From Flavobacterium rakeshii (GTDB lineage Bacteria; Bacteroidota; Bacteroidia; Flavobacteriales; Flavobacteriaceae): DNA of 64,000 nucleotides. Both the position numbers and the translations under genes were made by a program. The stretch covers positions 1 to 64,000 of the forward strand of contig NZ_WOWP01000005.1 in assembly GCF_009741375.1 (NCBI RefSeq). The letters are read 5' to 3'. Positions 37,923-47,381 of the stretch are shown here, piece by piece. Below the pieces are notes generated by a model. It was not told the DNA's origin. It ran no database searches and saw nothing but the letters and a program-made list of their open reading frames with translations. Positions within the stretch are counted from its first letter, which is position 1. Each line of letters starts with the position of its first letter.

Positions 37923-37943
37923 AATTATTTAAATTATAAATAA

Positions 37944-39086
37944 CTACTCTTTTAGAATGTTACGGGAAATTACAAGTTTCTGAATCTCAGTAGTTCCTTC
38001 CCCTATGGTACATAATTTAGAATCCCTGTAGAATTTCTCAACCGGATAATCTTTAGTATAACCATAACCTCCGTGTATCTGTACTGCTTCGTTAGAAACC
38101 TTAACACAAACCTCTGAAGAATACATTTTACCCATTGCTCCGGCAAGTGTAACTTTTTGGTTTGTATTTTTAAGATAAGCCGCTTTATGAAGCAACAGCT
38201 CGGAAGCTTCGATTTCAGTTGCCATATCGGCAAGTTTGAAAGCAATACCCTGGAAGCTGCTTATTGGCTGACCAAACTGGTAACGCTCTTTAGAATATTT
38301 TAAAGCCGCCTCATAAGCTCCTTTAGCAATACCTAATGATAAGGCTCCAATAGAGATTCTTCCGCCATCAAGCACTTTCATAGCCTGAATAAAACCATCT
38401 CCAACTTCACCTAGTCTGTTAGCATCCGGTATACGGCAGTTATCAAAAATAAGCTCAGCAGTCTCGCTGGCACGCATACCCAGTTTATCTTCTTTTTTTC
38501 CGCTGGTAAAACCTTCCATTCCTTTTTCAAAAACAAAAGCTGTCATACCTCTTGAATCACCTTTTTCTCCGGTACGAACAATTACTACAGCTACATCTCC
38601 AGATTTAGCATGCGTAATAAAGTTTTTAGCACCATTTACAATCCAATGGTCACCATCTTTAACAGCCGTAGTATTCATACCACCGGCGTCTGACCCTGTA
38701 TTGTGTTCAGTAAGACCCCAGGCACCTATAAACTCGGCAGTAGCCAGTTTAGGTAACCATTTCTTTTTTTGCTCTTCGTTACCAAAAGTAAGAATATGGT
38801 TTGTACATAATGAGTTATGTGCCGCCACAGATAATCCTATTGAAGGATCTACTTTTGATATTTCTTCTATTACTGTAATATATTCGTGATAACCAAGACC
38901 AGATCCTCCGTAAGCTTCAGGTACCAAAACCCCCATATAGCCCATCTCACCAAGCTTCTTAAAAAGATCTACAGGAAAATGTTGTTTTTCGTCCCATTCC
39001 ATAATATTAGGACGTATGTGCTGCTCTGCAAAATCTTTGATAGAGTCAGCGATCATTTTTTGCGTTTCGTTATATTCAAAATTCAT
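37944..39086 (-). CDS. Acyl-CoA dehydrogenase
   Basis: The 380-residue flavoenzyme oxidises acyl-CoA to trans-2-enoyl-CoA, passing electrons to ETF. Family signatures are GAWGLTEHNTGSDAGGM (FAD/substrate region), KLGMRASETAELIFDNCRIP and the catalytic base Glu363 in TIGEGTTEIQ. The length and overall form fit short/branched-chain dehydrogenases; the exact chain length is uncertain. It lies 17 bp after a helix-hairpin-helix gene, probably in one operon, though the functions are unrelated. Confidence 0.95.
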   Translation of the reverse strand: MNFEYNETQKMIADSIKDFAEQHIRPNIMEWDEKQHFPVDLFKKLGEMGYMGVLVPEAYGGSGLGYHEYITVIEEISKVDPSIGLSVAAHNSLCTNHILTFGNEEQKKKWLPKLATAEFIGAWGLTEHNTGSDAGGMNTTAVKDGDHWIVNGAKNFITHAKSGDVAVVIVRTGEKGDSRGMTAFVFEKGMEGFTSGKKEDKLGMRASETAELIFDNCRIPDANRLGEVGDGFIQAMKVLDGGRISIGALSLGIAKGAYEAALKYSKERYQFGQPISSFQGIAFKLADMATEIEASELLLHKAAYLKNTNQKVTLAGAMGKMYSSEVCVKVSNEAVQIHGGYGYTKDYPVEKFYRDSKLCTIGEGTTEIQKLVISRNILKE

Positions 39087-39103
39087 TTTGACTGATTATT
39101 TTT

Positions 39104-39988
39104 TTAGAATTCCAAATATAACGCAATTATTTTTTCTTTTTGAACAGGAAAACCATTTATTTTTAACAAATCCTCAATTTTAACGAATTTTCCCAACATA
39201 CTCCTGTGAGTAATAATAGCACGAGCCAGATCTTTATCAAAATAAGGAAATCGGGACAGCTGATTCAATGAGGCATTATTTACATTTATCTTTAAGGTTT
39301 GAGGTACTTCTATAACCTGAAAATGTTCTTTAAGAAGTATTATAGCCTGCTGTGGAATTTGAGAAAAATCATCCATTTGTTCCATACTCACATAGCCTCC
39401 TAATTGTTCTCTTCTCTCTATTATAAGTTTAGAATAATAATCCCCTATACCGTGTATTTTAATTAGCTCTTCTCTGGTAGCCTTATTAATATCGACAATA
39501 ACTATTTCGTCTTTGTGAGTAACTGTAGGAACAACATGCTGTTCATTATCACTTTGCTTACTAATCGGTTTAACGGGAAACCTGAAATAAGGAGACAGTT
39601 TTGCCAACACAGTATCATGAACACCTGTTACATTTTGAAATTCCTGAGCCGAATTTATAAATGCACCGCTCTGCCTGTATTCGTTTAGCTTATTTAATTG
39701 TTTGAGGTTAATCCCTAAAACATACGCTTTGTAGTCTGAAATATAATTGGGATTGAAAGGGAATATAGTATCACGTTTTTGAGACTTTTGTGACTGGAGC
39801 CTGTCTATTTCCGTTTGATGAGAGAGCCATTCTTTCTCTTCCTGTGAAGTAAATTTATCCCCGGTAAATAAAACCGATGCACATATATAGTAACCTAATT
39901 GAACTACCAAAATTAAAAGCAGTAATGCAACAACTCCTTTTTGCTGCTGTTTGGTAAAACGCAAAAAGAAATCGTAAGGCTTTTTCAT
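39104..39988 (-). CDS. Membrane-anchored helix-hairpin-helix protein
   Basis: The 294-residue protein has one N-terminal transmembrane segment (about 18-38) and three helix-hairpin-helix-like repeats: LKQLNKLNEYRQSGAFINSA, INKATREELIKIHGIGDYYS, and NVNNASLNQLSRFPYFDKDL. The middle one resembles ComEA. Such proteins bind DNA non-specifically; a role in DNA uptake at the membrane is possible but unproven. It follows the PspC gene by 27 bp. Confidence 0.82.
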   Translation of the reverse strand: MKKPYDFFLRFTKQQQKGVVALLLLILVVQLGYYICASVLFTGDKFTSQEEKEWLSHQTEIDRLQSQKSQKRDTIFPFNPNYISDYKAYVLGINLKQLNKLNEYRQSGAFINSAQEFQNVTGVHDTVLAKLSPYFRFPVKPISKQSDNEQHVVPTVTHKDEIVIVDINKATREELIKIHGIGDYYSKLIIERREQLGGYVSMEQMDDFSQIPQQAIILLKEHFQVIEVPQTLKINVNNASLNQLSRFPYFDKDLARAIITHRSMLGKFVKIEDLLKINGFPVQKEKIIALYLEF

Positions 39989-40015
39989 TCGGTAAAATTT
40001 AAAGGAAAGTTTTGT

Positions 40016-40243
40016 TTACAAATCAAACACCGAACTGCGCTTGGTATAAACAGCATCTTTCAGCCTTAGCCAAAATGCCAGTGTTAGGTACACACCAAAC
40101 CAAAGTCCAACGGTAAAAAAGGAGATATAAATAAAAAACAGTCTTACATTAGTCACCCTCATACCTAACCTGTCGGAAAGGCGTGCGGAAACATGAAAGC
40201 CGTTCCTTTCAAAAAAATGCCTGATGTTTGTTACAAATGACAT
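40016..40243 (-). CDS. PspC domain protein
   Basis: This 75-residue protein consists of a PspC domain: a basic N-terminus (FERNGFHVSARLSDRLGMRV) and one long hydrophobic helix pair (VRLFFIYISFFTVGLWFGVY). In other bacteria PspC is a membrane sensor of envelope stress. Here it is a stand-alone domain without other psp genes, so its role is open. Confidence 0.8.
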   Translation of the reverse strand: MSFVTNIRHFFERNGFHVSARLSDRLGMRVTNVRLFFIYISFFTVGLWFGVYLTLAFWLRLKDAVYTKRSSVFDL

Positions 40244-40273
40244 AGCTTTAGTTTAGATTCCAAATTTACACAA

Positions 40274-41542
40274 TTAACTTTTAATAAGCTCTAGCCCTAA
40301 AGCACATTGCATACATTTTTTATGGTCGCAATATTCTTTTTTTAACTGAAGTAACGCCTGACTGTCAAAAGCCGACTCTACAGCTACTTTATAAAACCTG
40401 AACTTATCAATTACAGCATTTTTCTCAGGCTTTAAAACAGTTAGTAAATCCAACACTTCATCATCAGTCTCTTTACCTATATAGCGGTTGTATGCAAACT
40501 TAAACGGCACTATGGTATTAATGATAAGTAAATCGATAAAAGCAGGCGACAAGGCTTTTCGTTTTTTGGTACTTTCCTTATCAAACTGATAATGCGTTTT
40601 CCAATATTCACTTACCTGTAAGGTAAATAAATCGTATATCTCCTGAAGCGTATTAGCCTCTATAAGTTTAGAGAACAGATTTTGATGCAGGTGATACAAT
40701 TGTGCCAATTGCGACAATCGTATGGTTGGGAAATTATCAGGCCTTAGTTTAAAGAATTGGAGTTCGTCCAGATATACTTCCGGCAACCTGTGTTTGTGTG
40801 TAATATAATCGAACCTTGTTTTTAAATCTTTAAAATACACATCCTCCTTATCTCCTTTAAGCAAACCTGCCCTACCCATAAAAAGAGCCTCGAGGTTTTC
40901 GGCTTCAAAAGCCTCTTTTCGTATCACAGTAAACGGAATTGATTTTGCAAGTTTATAAAACACCTCACCGTTAGTATTAAGTCCGAAATTTTTTGCCAGA
41001 AAACAAAACAACACCGCTTCCCAGTCGTTAGCCGTTTCAGAAGCCAGTTCCAATATAGGTTTTGACTTTCGTTCCAGTCGTTCAAAAAACAACCTGTCTT
41101 TCCAGTTAGACATTACAAAACTATTTATTGAAGCCAGTTCCTTTTCGCAATAAATCCATGTTTTAGGAGTAGTAAGCATCCTGTAATTCTCAACAGTTGC
41201 TTTATCAGTAAAATCTTTAAGCTGTAAAACAGGAATCTCGGTATTATCTTTCCTGTATACTTCCGTATCATGTTCCCATACTACATGTAGTACCACATTA
41301 TCGTAAGCCGAATCATTTTCATGATTGTGTATATACCAGTCGGACGACTTTAAATGTATCTCAACATTACCTGCCCATTTTTGATTACCAATAGTAAGCC
41401 GGGCATTAAAAAAATCAGGACCGGCCTGTTGCAGGTATTGTCCGGAATTAATAATCTCAATTTTTTCTCCTTTAACAGTTTGCAGGTTTAGTACATCGAA
41501 CTTTTTAAACTGCCATAGGTAATGCAGGAAGTCTTCTTTCAT
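40274..41542 (-). CDS. DUF2851 family protein
   Basis: The ATG at 41542 gives 422 residues starting MKEDFLHYLWQFKKFDVLNL, the normal family start; a longer frame would run into the upstream exonuclease gene. Conserved parts include GPDFFNARLTIGNQKWAGNV, NVVLHVVWEHD and the C-terminal cysteine cluster YCDHKKCMQCALG. The fold and function are not known; the internal NARL...EIH and VVLHVVWEHD segments suggest a nuclease-like core, but this is only a resemblance. Confidence 0.85.
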   Translation of the reverse strand: MKEDFLHYLWQFKKFDVLNLQTVKGEKIEIINSGQYLQQAGPDFFNARLTIGNQKWAGNVEIHLKSSDWYIHNHENDSAYDNVVLHVVWEHDTEVYRKDNTEIPVLQLKDFTDKATVENYRMLTTPKTWIYCEKELASINSFVMSNWKDRLFFERLERKSKPILELASETANDWEAVLFCFLAKNFGLNTNGEVFYKLAKSIPFTVIRKEAFEAENLEALFMGRAGLLKGDKEDVYFKDLKTRFDYITHKHRLPEVYLDELQFFKLRPDNFPTIRLSQLAQLYHLHQNLFSKLIEANTLQEIYDLFTLQVSEYWKTHYQFDKESTKKRKALSPAFIDLLIINTIVPFKFAYNRYIGKETDDEVLDLLTVLKPEKNAVIDKFRFYKVAVESAFDSQALLQLKKEYCDHKKCMQCALGLELIKS

Positions 41543-41582
41543 GAGGGTGTGGTTATATAAACCCCTAAAATACAGAAAAAAC

Positions 41583-42095
41583 TTAAAAAAGCTTAATTTG
41601 ATTGTGTACCAGTAAATATAATTTAGCACAGGCACGTGCATCAGACAATGCTTCGTGGTGTGTAAGTTCTATACCATTACGCTCACTGCAGTATTTAAGG
41701 TTAGCCGGCTTGTATCCTTTTTTCCTGTAAATACGGCAGGTACACTCCCATCTTTCCGCTAAATTAAGCTCGTCATAATCCAAACCATAAAACCCCATTG
41801 TTTTAGAAAGCACGTTACGATCAAAAACCTCATTATGAGCCACCAGTTTTTTACCCAACAAACGTTTTCTTATTTCTGGGTAGAGTTGGTAAAACGTTGG
41901 TTCTTGTAAAGTATCGTTTGGCTTTATACCATGTACCTGAATATTCCTGTACCAGTATTCGTTATCGGGTGGCTGGATAAGAGTATAATACTCCTCTGTT
42001 ATCACTCCGTCTTCAACTGTCACGATACCCACAGCACAGGCACTATAAGGATGCCCGGTTGCAGTTTCAAAATCTATAGCTGTAAACGTACTCAT
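41583..42095 (-). CDS. DEDDh 3'-5' exonuclease
   Basis: The 170-residue protein has all DEDDh motifs of the DnaQ/RNase T family: Exo I AIDFETATG (Asp and Glu), Exo II KKLVAHNEVFDRNVL and Exo III HHEALSDARACAKL with the catalytic His and Asp. It should digest single-stranded DNA or RNA from the 3' end. No polymerase domain is attached. It heads a run of five same-strand genes ending with acyl-CoA dehydrogenase. Confidence 0.93.
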   Translation of the reverse strand: MSTFTAIDFETATGHPYSACAVGIVTVEDGVITEEYYTLIQPPDNEYWYRNIQVHGIKPNDTLQEPTFYQLYPEIRKRLLGKKLVAHNEVFDRNVLSKTMGFYGLDYDELNLAERWECTCRIYRKKGYKPANLKYCSERNGIELTHHEALSDARACAKLYLLVHNQIKLF

Positions 42096-42104
42096 AACAA
42101 ATAA

Positions 42105-42126
42105 AAAAGAGCCATAAGGCTCTTTT
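42105..42126 (-). terminator. Terminator of the cystathionine beta-synthase-like gene
   Basis: AAAAGAGCC (42105-42113) pairs perfectly with GGCTCTTTT (42118-42126), 16 bp after the stop. Confidence 0.9.
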
Positions 42127-42141
42127 CAAATATACTCAATA

Positions 42142-43503
42142 TTATTTTATTGAACTTATAATGTCGTGTTTGGTTATAATGTGGTGTCTCCCGTTACCAA
42201 GATCAACCAGTACCGCCTGATTATCTTTATTGATAAGCTTTGAAACTTCCTCAATAGAAGTATTTGCTGTTACCACCGGATAAGGTTTACCCATAACCTC
42301 CCTAATAGGTTTTTCGGCTATATCCTTGTCTTCAACATAGCTTCTAAACAAATCGGTCTCATCTACCGATCCTACAAATCCGTTTGTGTCTATAACCGGG
42401 ATTTGTGATATTTTATATTTACGAAGGCGCTCTATAGCATGAGATACCAACTCTTCAGTCCTAACTACTACAAGAGGCTTATCAGCATGGTCTTTAATCA
42501 GGTCTTCTGCTTTAGTAAGTTCCTCATCAAGGAAGCCTCTTTCACGCATCCAGTCGTCATTAAACATTTTACCTACATAACGGCTACCGCTGTCATGGAA
42601 TAATACTACAACAACATCCTCCGGTTTGAAGTTTTCTTTTAACTGAAGCACTCCTTTTATAGCAGCCCCGGCAGAGTTACCTACAAATATACCTTCCTCT
42701 AAAGCCAGTCTTCGGGTAAACACTGCGGCATCTTTATCGGTAACTTTAGTAAAACCATCTATAAGCGAAAAGTCTACATTTTTAGGAAGAATATCCTCCC
42801 CTATACCTTCTGTGATATAAGAGTAAATTTCGTTCTCATCAAATACCCCTGTTTCGTGGTATTTTTTGAAAACCGAACCATAGGTATCAATTCCCCAAAC
42901 CTTAACATTAGGGTTTTGCTCTTTAAGGTATTTAGCAACTCCCGATATAGTACCACCTGTACCAACACCAACAACAAAATGCGTTATCTTACCTTCAGTC
43001 TGTTCCCAAATCTCCGGACCAGTTTGCTCATAATGTGCTAGAGTGTTAGAAGGATTATCATACTGGTTTACATACCATGCATTAGGTGTCTCTTCCGAAA
43101 GTCTTTTTGAAACCGAATAATATGAACGCGGGTCTGTTGGTTCAACATCTGTAGGACAAACTACAACTTTAGCTCCAACTGCCCTTAGGATATCCATTTT
43201 CTCTTTAGACTGCTTGTCTGAAATAACACAAATAAGTTTATACCCTTTAACGATTGCTGCAAGAGCAAGGCCCATACCTGTATTACCCGATGTACCTTCA
43301 ATAATAGTACCTCCCGGTTTTAGGCGACCGTCTGCTTCGGCATCCTCAATCATTTTTACAGCCATCCTGTCTTTTACAGAATTACCCGGATTAAACGTTT
43401 CTACCTTAGCCAAAACCAAAGCATCTACCTCTTTAGTTATTTTGTTAAGCTTCACTAAAGGTGTGTTACCAATGGTTTCAAGTATATTTTTTGCGTATTT
43501 CAT
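42142..43503 (-). CDS. Cystathionine beta-synthase-like PLP enzyme with CBS domains
   Basis: The ATG at 43503 gives 453 residues starting MKYAKNILETIGNTPLVKL, the family N-terminus. Lys44 in NPGNSVKDRMA binds PLP; the phosphate loop is EGTSGNTGMG. After residue 340 come two CBS domains (LVVVRTEELVSHAIERLRKY to KYKISQIPVIDTNGFVGSV, and VVTANTSIEEVSKLI). This is the cystathionine beta-synthase layout: serine plus homocysteine to cystathionine; cysteine synthase activity is also possible. It lies 77 bp downstream of a porin gene. Confidence 0.9.
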   Translation of the reverse strand: MKYAKNILETIGNTPLVKLNKITKEVDALVLAKVETFNPGNSVKDRMAVKMIEDAEADGRLKPGGTIIEGTSGNTGMGLALAAIVKGYKLICVISDKQSKEKMDILRAVGAKVVVCPTDVEPTDPRSYYSVSKRLSEETPNAWYVNQYDNPSNTLAHYEQTGPEIWEQTEGKITHFVVGVGTGGTISGVAKYLKEQNPNVKVWGIDTYGSVFKKYHETGVFDENEIYSYITEGIGEDILPKNVDFSLIDGFTKVTDKDAAVFTRRLALEEGIFVGNSAGAAIKGVLQLKENFKPEDVVVVLFHDSGSRYVGKMFNDDWMRERGFLDEELTKAEDLIKDHADKPLVVVRTEELVSHAIERLRKYKISQIPVIDTNGFVGSVDETDLFRSYVEDKDIAEKPIREVMGKPYPVVTANTSIEEVSKLINKDNQAVLVDLGNGRHHIITKHDIISSIK

Positions 43504-43580
43504 TTCAATAATTAATGTGTCCTGAATATGAGGACAAAGATATACAGATAATGTTAAAAAAACAGTTAATGTAAAGATTC

Positions 43581-45545
43581 TTAGGAGAAGAAGTCCCAAA
43601 TCACACCAAAGCGGATAACCGCATCCCTGTATGGGTAGCTTGGTGCCGAAAAATAGTTATAGCCCGAAAATGACGAATTGAAATGTTCGTATTTAAGAAA
43701 CACTCTAAAAGTCTTGATTTTCGCATTAAGGAAGAAATCCATTAAAGGAAAATCACCAATCTTTTTCTTATCCTGAACATAAAACTCTCCCAATAAAGGA
43801 TTGTAATCATTAGCATAGTACTTTGTAAAATACTGGAAAGTAACACCTGTTTGGATAAATAAAGCTTTCTTGAAAAAATGATCAGAAAAATAGAATGTAT
43901 TACGGGTAATAAAATCAGGCACGTTAAGTATTTTATCACTTTGAGTAACATTTTGATAAAGCACTGTATTATCCAGTCCAAACTTGCCAAACTTAAACTC
44001 TTTAGCCGCCTTAATGGAAAGGTAGTTTATAGTACCATCGTACTGTGCAGGACTAACAATAACAGGTTCAATCTCATCTTCATCAAAAGCCACTTCATTC
44101 CTTTCAAAATACAAATGATCATTAAGCACAGTATACTGCATGGAAGCATCAAGCCATTTGGTTTTTGCTTCAAACTCAAAACTGTTTATTTTTTCATTCT
44201 TAAATTCATTGAACCAGTTGTAGTTTATATAGCCACTTTGATATAACCTGTAATTAAGATCAGGCAGCTTATTCATGTTTTGATACCTGAAGCTTAAAAC
44301 ATTTTGTTCATCAAAAGTATATCTGGCAGATGCCTGAATATTTGCCAATGATTGATTGGTTATAGAGTTTGAAAATAAAACCGAACCCTTTAGTTTATCT
44401 TTATGATAAGTGTAGCGTGCACCATATGTATTAATCCTGTCATTAATAGCATTTGGTATAAAATTATCACCAAAAATGATTCTCTTATAAAAGTAATTAT
44501 AGGTATAATCTTCAAGGTAAAACTCAATCATGCCAATATCCTCATTGCTATAAGCAGCCCCAAGCATATTATACAACCTGTTGTAACGCGTTTTATTATT
44601 AATAGATGAAGTATAAAAATCACCAAATCGTTGGTTAGCCGTAGGCTGGGTATACAGAAATGATTTATTTTCATAATTAAACTGATGGTGAAAAACCAAA
44701 CTATTTGGGTTTGACTTACTCAGCCTAAAAGTATGATCTACAAAAAAACGATTACCTTTCATTAAAGATGTAGCATCTTTATTATAAACATCCAGTCGCT
44801 CTCTGTCAGTATAAAGCGGATCTCCGCTTTCAAAAAAATCAACATCAGTAATACCACCGTTCTCCTGATTAGAAATATCCTGACCTGTAAAATGTACTTT
44901 CAAAACATACCTTTTATCACTGGTATTATAACTTGAAATAAACCTAAAGTTTCCGCTACTTGAAATAGAATTTATGTACTTACCTATAGAACGTATCCCT
45001 TTGTATGCGACAGTAAAATTAAGATTATCTGAAGTATTAACACTAGCCAAAGCATCAAGTATTTGCCCTTGTGATAAAACTGACTTATAGAACAAATCAG
45101 TATATGGGGTTGGCACATGATAATAGTTTATGTCATTTACCTCCATATAAGCAGCATGTTTTGCTTTAAACCCAAAATCAGGAAAAGCATTATATTCAGT
45201 AAGTCCGTAATCCAATACATTATAGGTTTGACCTTCATTAGGAAAAGCTAATAATCCAAAATTGTCTTTCCTTAAATAGTTAGCTTTATAATCGTTTTGA
45301 ATCGTTAAAGTAGTATCTACGTAGGTGGTATCTCTATCAATAGTGATTATCTTATACATATCAACATTAGCGATAGAATCTGAAACTTTACTACCCGCTT
45401 GTTTTGAAGCTGTGGATTTATCACCAGACTGAACTGACGAACTATTACCGCTTAGCCTAGGTTTTACAGTGCCTTTTTCCCTGATTTGTGAAAACATCAT
45501 AATCGGTAAAAAAAACAATAATAAAATAAAATGTTTCTTCAACAT
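43581..45545 (-). CDS. Putative porin (outer-membrane beta-barrel)
   Basis: The 654-residue protein has a signal peptide ending near MFSQ, a low-complexity linker and a long run of alternating aromatic/polar beta strands ending in IRFGVIWDFFS, with a terminal aromatic as expected of outer-membrane barrels. It resembles the Bacteroidota 'putative porin' family (Porin_10). The solute is unknown. A strong terminator upstream isolates it from the SusCD operon. Confidence 0.82.
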   Translation of the reverse strand: MLKKHFILLLFFLPIMMFSQIREKGTVKPRLSGNSSSVQSGDKSTASKQAGSKVSDSIANVDMYKIITIDRDTTYVDTTLTIQNDYKANYLRKDNFGLLAFPNEGQTYNVLDYGLTEYNAFPDFGFKAKHAAYMEVNDINYYHVPTPYTDLFYKSVLSQGQILDALASVNTSDNLNFTVAYKGIRSIGKYINSISSSGNFRFISSYNTSDKRYVLKVHFTGQDISNQENGGITDVDFFESGDPLYTDRERLDVYNKDATSLMKGNRFFVDHTFRLSKSNPNSLVFHHQFNYENKSFLYTQPTANQRFGDFYTSSINNKTRYNRLYNMLGAAYSNEDIGMIEFYLEDYTYNYFYKRIIFGDNFIPNAINDRINTYGARYTYHKDKLKGSVLFSNSITNQSLANIQASARYTFDEQNVLSFRYQNMNKLPDLNYRLYQSGYINYNWFNEFKNEKINSFEFEAKTKWLDASMQYTVLNDHLYFERNEVAFDEDEIEPVIVSPAQYDGTINYLSIKAAKEFKFGKFGLDNTVLYQNVTQSDKILNVPDFITRNTFYFSDHFFKKALFIQTGVTFQYFTKYYANDYNPLLGEFYVQDKKKIGDFPLMDFFLNAKIKTFRVFLKYEHFNSSFSGYNYFSAPSYPYRDAVIRFGVIWDFFS

Positions 45546-45598
45546 TGAATATTAGAATTTTGACAAAGATAATTTTTTAAAGATATATAAACATATAA

Positions 45599-45624
45599 AA
45601 AAACCCGCTATATAGCGGGTTTTT
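45599..45624 (-). terminator. Terminator of the SusCD operon
   Basis: AAAAACCCGCTA (45599-45610) pairs with TAGCGGGTTTTT (45613-45624). It lies 24 bp after the stop of the last lipoprotein gene. Confidence 0.9.
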
Positions 45625-45647
45625 AACTTATATAAATAAGTTTAGTA

Positions 45648-46493
45648 TTATTGCTTGATTAACTCAAGTGTATTATCAGCATAAACAGTAGTAGCACTTC
45701 TTAATCTAAAGTTAAGAGAAACAGAACCTCCATTTAAACAAGTTGATAAACCATCAAAACCTTCAACATAAATACTTGTACTACCATTTACAAACAAGAA
45801 GTTACTTGTATACTCAGGGAATGAAATAATTCCACCCTCATTAACGTAAATAGTAGTTTGAGAGTTAGGATCAATACCATAAATATTGTTAACAATTAAA
45901 GAGTTTGGCTCTTCTCCTAAAACAATACTACACTGATATTGCTCCTGCCCATCACGTAATGCATTATAAGTACCTACCATTGCATTTAAATCATAAGCAC
46001 CTACAAGAAATTCATGAGTAGGAATATCATGATCTTCAAAACCAACAGTAACATTAGCATTACTAGTAGATGTTAAAGTTACTTTGAACTGAGTACAAGA
46101 AATTTGAGCTGTAGCAGGAACCGTAAAAGTGATATTAGCACTTAATTCACCTTTAGGTATATAAACTGACCCAGGTATGTTAATAAAAGATGATGAACCA
46201 TCAATATCTTCAACAGTATAATAAACTGTAAGCCCATCATTTACTGGATTGTTCTCAAATTCATTACCACCTAAATCAATAATATCAAGCGATTTAATAA
46301 CAACAGGAACACTTGCAGTTATTGTTGACTCAGCTCCCGGAGTCGCAGTTCCATAACTTATATCTTCACTTTTAAATTGAACCCATCCAATTGAAGGATC
46401 GTTACCGAATTTATCACCATTAGGATCATGGTAATCACAGCTAGTTAAAGATATAGCTGCAAAACCTAATAAACCGTATATAAATTTTTTCAT
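45648..46493 (-). CDS. SusCD-linked lipoprotein B
   Basis: The 281-residue protein has a lipobox with lipid Cys19 (SLTSCDYHDPNGD), acidic residues after it, and a wholly beta-rich sequence with no catalytic motif I can name. Residues 30-150 look like an immunoglobulin or Calx-beta-like domain; the rest has about six short strands. As the last gene of the SusCD operon it is probably a surface lipoprotein that binds the transported nutrient. It has the same length as the preceding lipoprotein but low direct similarity. Confidence 0.7.
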   Translation of the reverse strand: MKKFIYGLLGFAAISLTSCDYHDPNGDKFGNDPSIGWVQFKSEDISYGTATPGAESTITASVPVVIKSLDIIDLGGNEFENNPVNDGLTVYYTVEDIDGSSSFINIPGSVYIPKGELSANITFTVPATAQISCTQFKVTLTSTSNANVTVGFEDHDIPTHEFLVGAYDLNAMVGTYNALRDGQEQYQCSIVLGEEPNSLIVNNIYGIDPNSQTTIYVNEGGIISFPEYTSNFLFVNGSTSIYVEGFDGLSTCLNGGSVSLNFRLRSATTVYADNTLELIKQ

Positions 46494-46518
46494 AATTTAA
46501 ATTTGTTTTTACTATATC

Positions 46519-47364
46519 TTAGTTAGTTTTTGTTAATCTGAATCTACTACTAGTTGCTGAACTACCATTACCACAAGCATTGGCACTATCTTCTGTAAAA
46601 GAAACATTGATTATAGCATCATTAGTTGTATCATAAGAACTAGAATTATCACTAGCTCCCCATACTATAGTTCTTGTTCCATTTTCAACACAAATAAGCT
46701 CTGAATCAAAAGTACCACTAAAGTCAAGAACATCACACTTAAAGCTTATAGCAAAAACAACTTTATCATTTAAAATAGTAGGGTAAGGACTTGCTCTAAA
46801 AGTACGCTCGTAAGCATTTACACCTACATTAAGCACAACATCTTCTGTTGCAAATATTGCTGCATTATTAAACATTGATGTAACAGGAGTAAGCACATAA
46901 TTACCAGTAAAATCTGCCTCAAGTGGACAAACCTCATAAACTCTAACTTCAGCTTCAGCAAAACCTATAGATTCATCACCAAAATCAGAATCTGCAATTT
47001 TGATTTTAAAAGTCTTAACCTCATCATCAACAAGGTTATTATCCTGACCTGTAATATCAATAATACCCTGATATTGACCTGCAGGAATAGTTATAGTAGA
47101 AGGAACACTATAAGTAGCAGCATTAGCTGTACCTGATATAATTTCAACATTATAAACTCTATCAGAATTAGATACAGTACTTGAATTAAAAGTTACAGTA
47201 GTTACTCCATTTGCATCTCTTTCAACAGGTAGTGAATAAACATCACTAGAGAATGATAATAAAGTTAAATTTGATGGATCTTCACCATGGAAAATCGTTG
47301 GCTCAACATCGTCACATGAAGCAACAATGGCAGCCAGGCAAAATATTTTTAATAAGTTCTTCAT
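46519..47364 (-). CDS. SusCD-linked lipoprotein A, Calx-beta-like
   Basis: The 281-residue lipoprotein has lipid Cys17 (AAIVASCDDVEP). Residues 35-145 resemble a Calx-beta-type domain (VPSTITIPAGQYQGIIDITG and NNLVDDEVKTFKIKI), followed by a C-terminal beta domain with paired cysteines. It lies 17 bp after the SusD-like gene and should be displayed with it on the cell surface. Ligand unknown. Confidence 0.72.
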   Translation of the reverse strand: MKNLLKIFCLAAIVASCDDVEPTIFHGEDPSNLTLLSFSSDVYSLPVERDANGVTTVTFNSSTVSNSDRVYNVEIISGTANAATYSVPSTITIPAGQYQGIIDITGQDNNLVDDEVKTFKIKIADSDFGDESIGFAEAEVRVYEVCPLEADFTGNYVLTPVTSMFNNAAIFATEDVVLNVGVNAYERTFRASPYPTILNDKVVFAISFKCDVLDFSGTFDSELICVENGTRTIVWGASDNSSSYDTTNDAIINVSFTEDSANACGNGSSATSSRFRLTKTN

Positions 47365-47381
47365 ACTCTTTCTTTTAAATA

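Noticed and set aside
41543..41641. Longer DUF2851 N-terminus
   Set aside because: It overlaps the exonuclease gene and the family starts at MKEDFLHYLW.
43504..43599. Longer N-terminus of the cystathionine beta-synthase-like protein
   Set aside because: The hydrophobic extension overlaps the porin gene end and is not expected for a cytoplasmic PLP enzyme.
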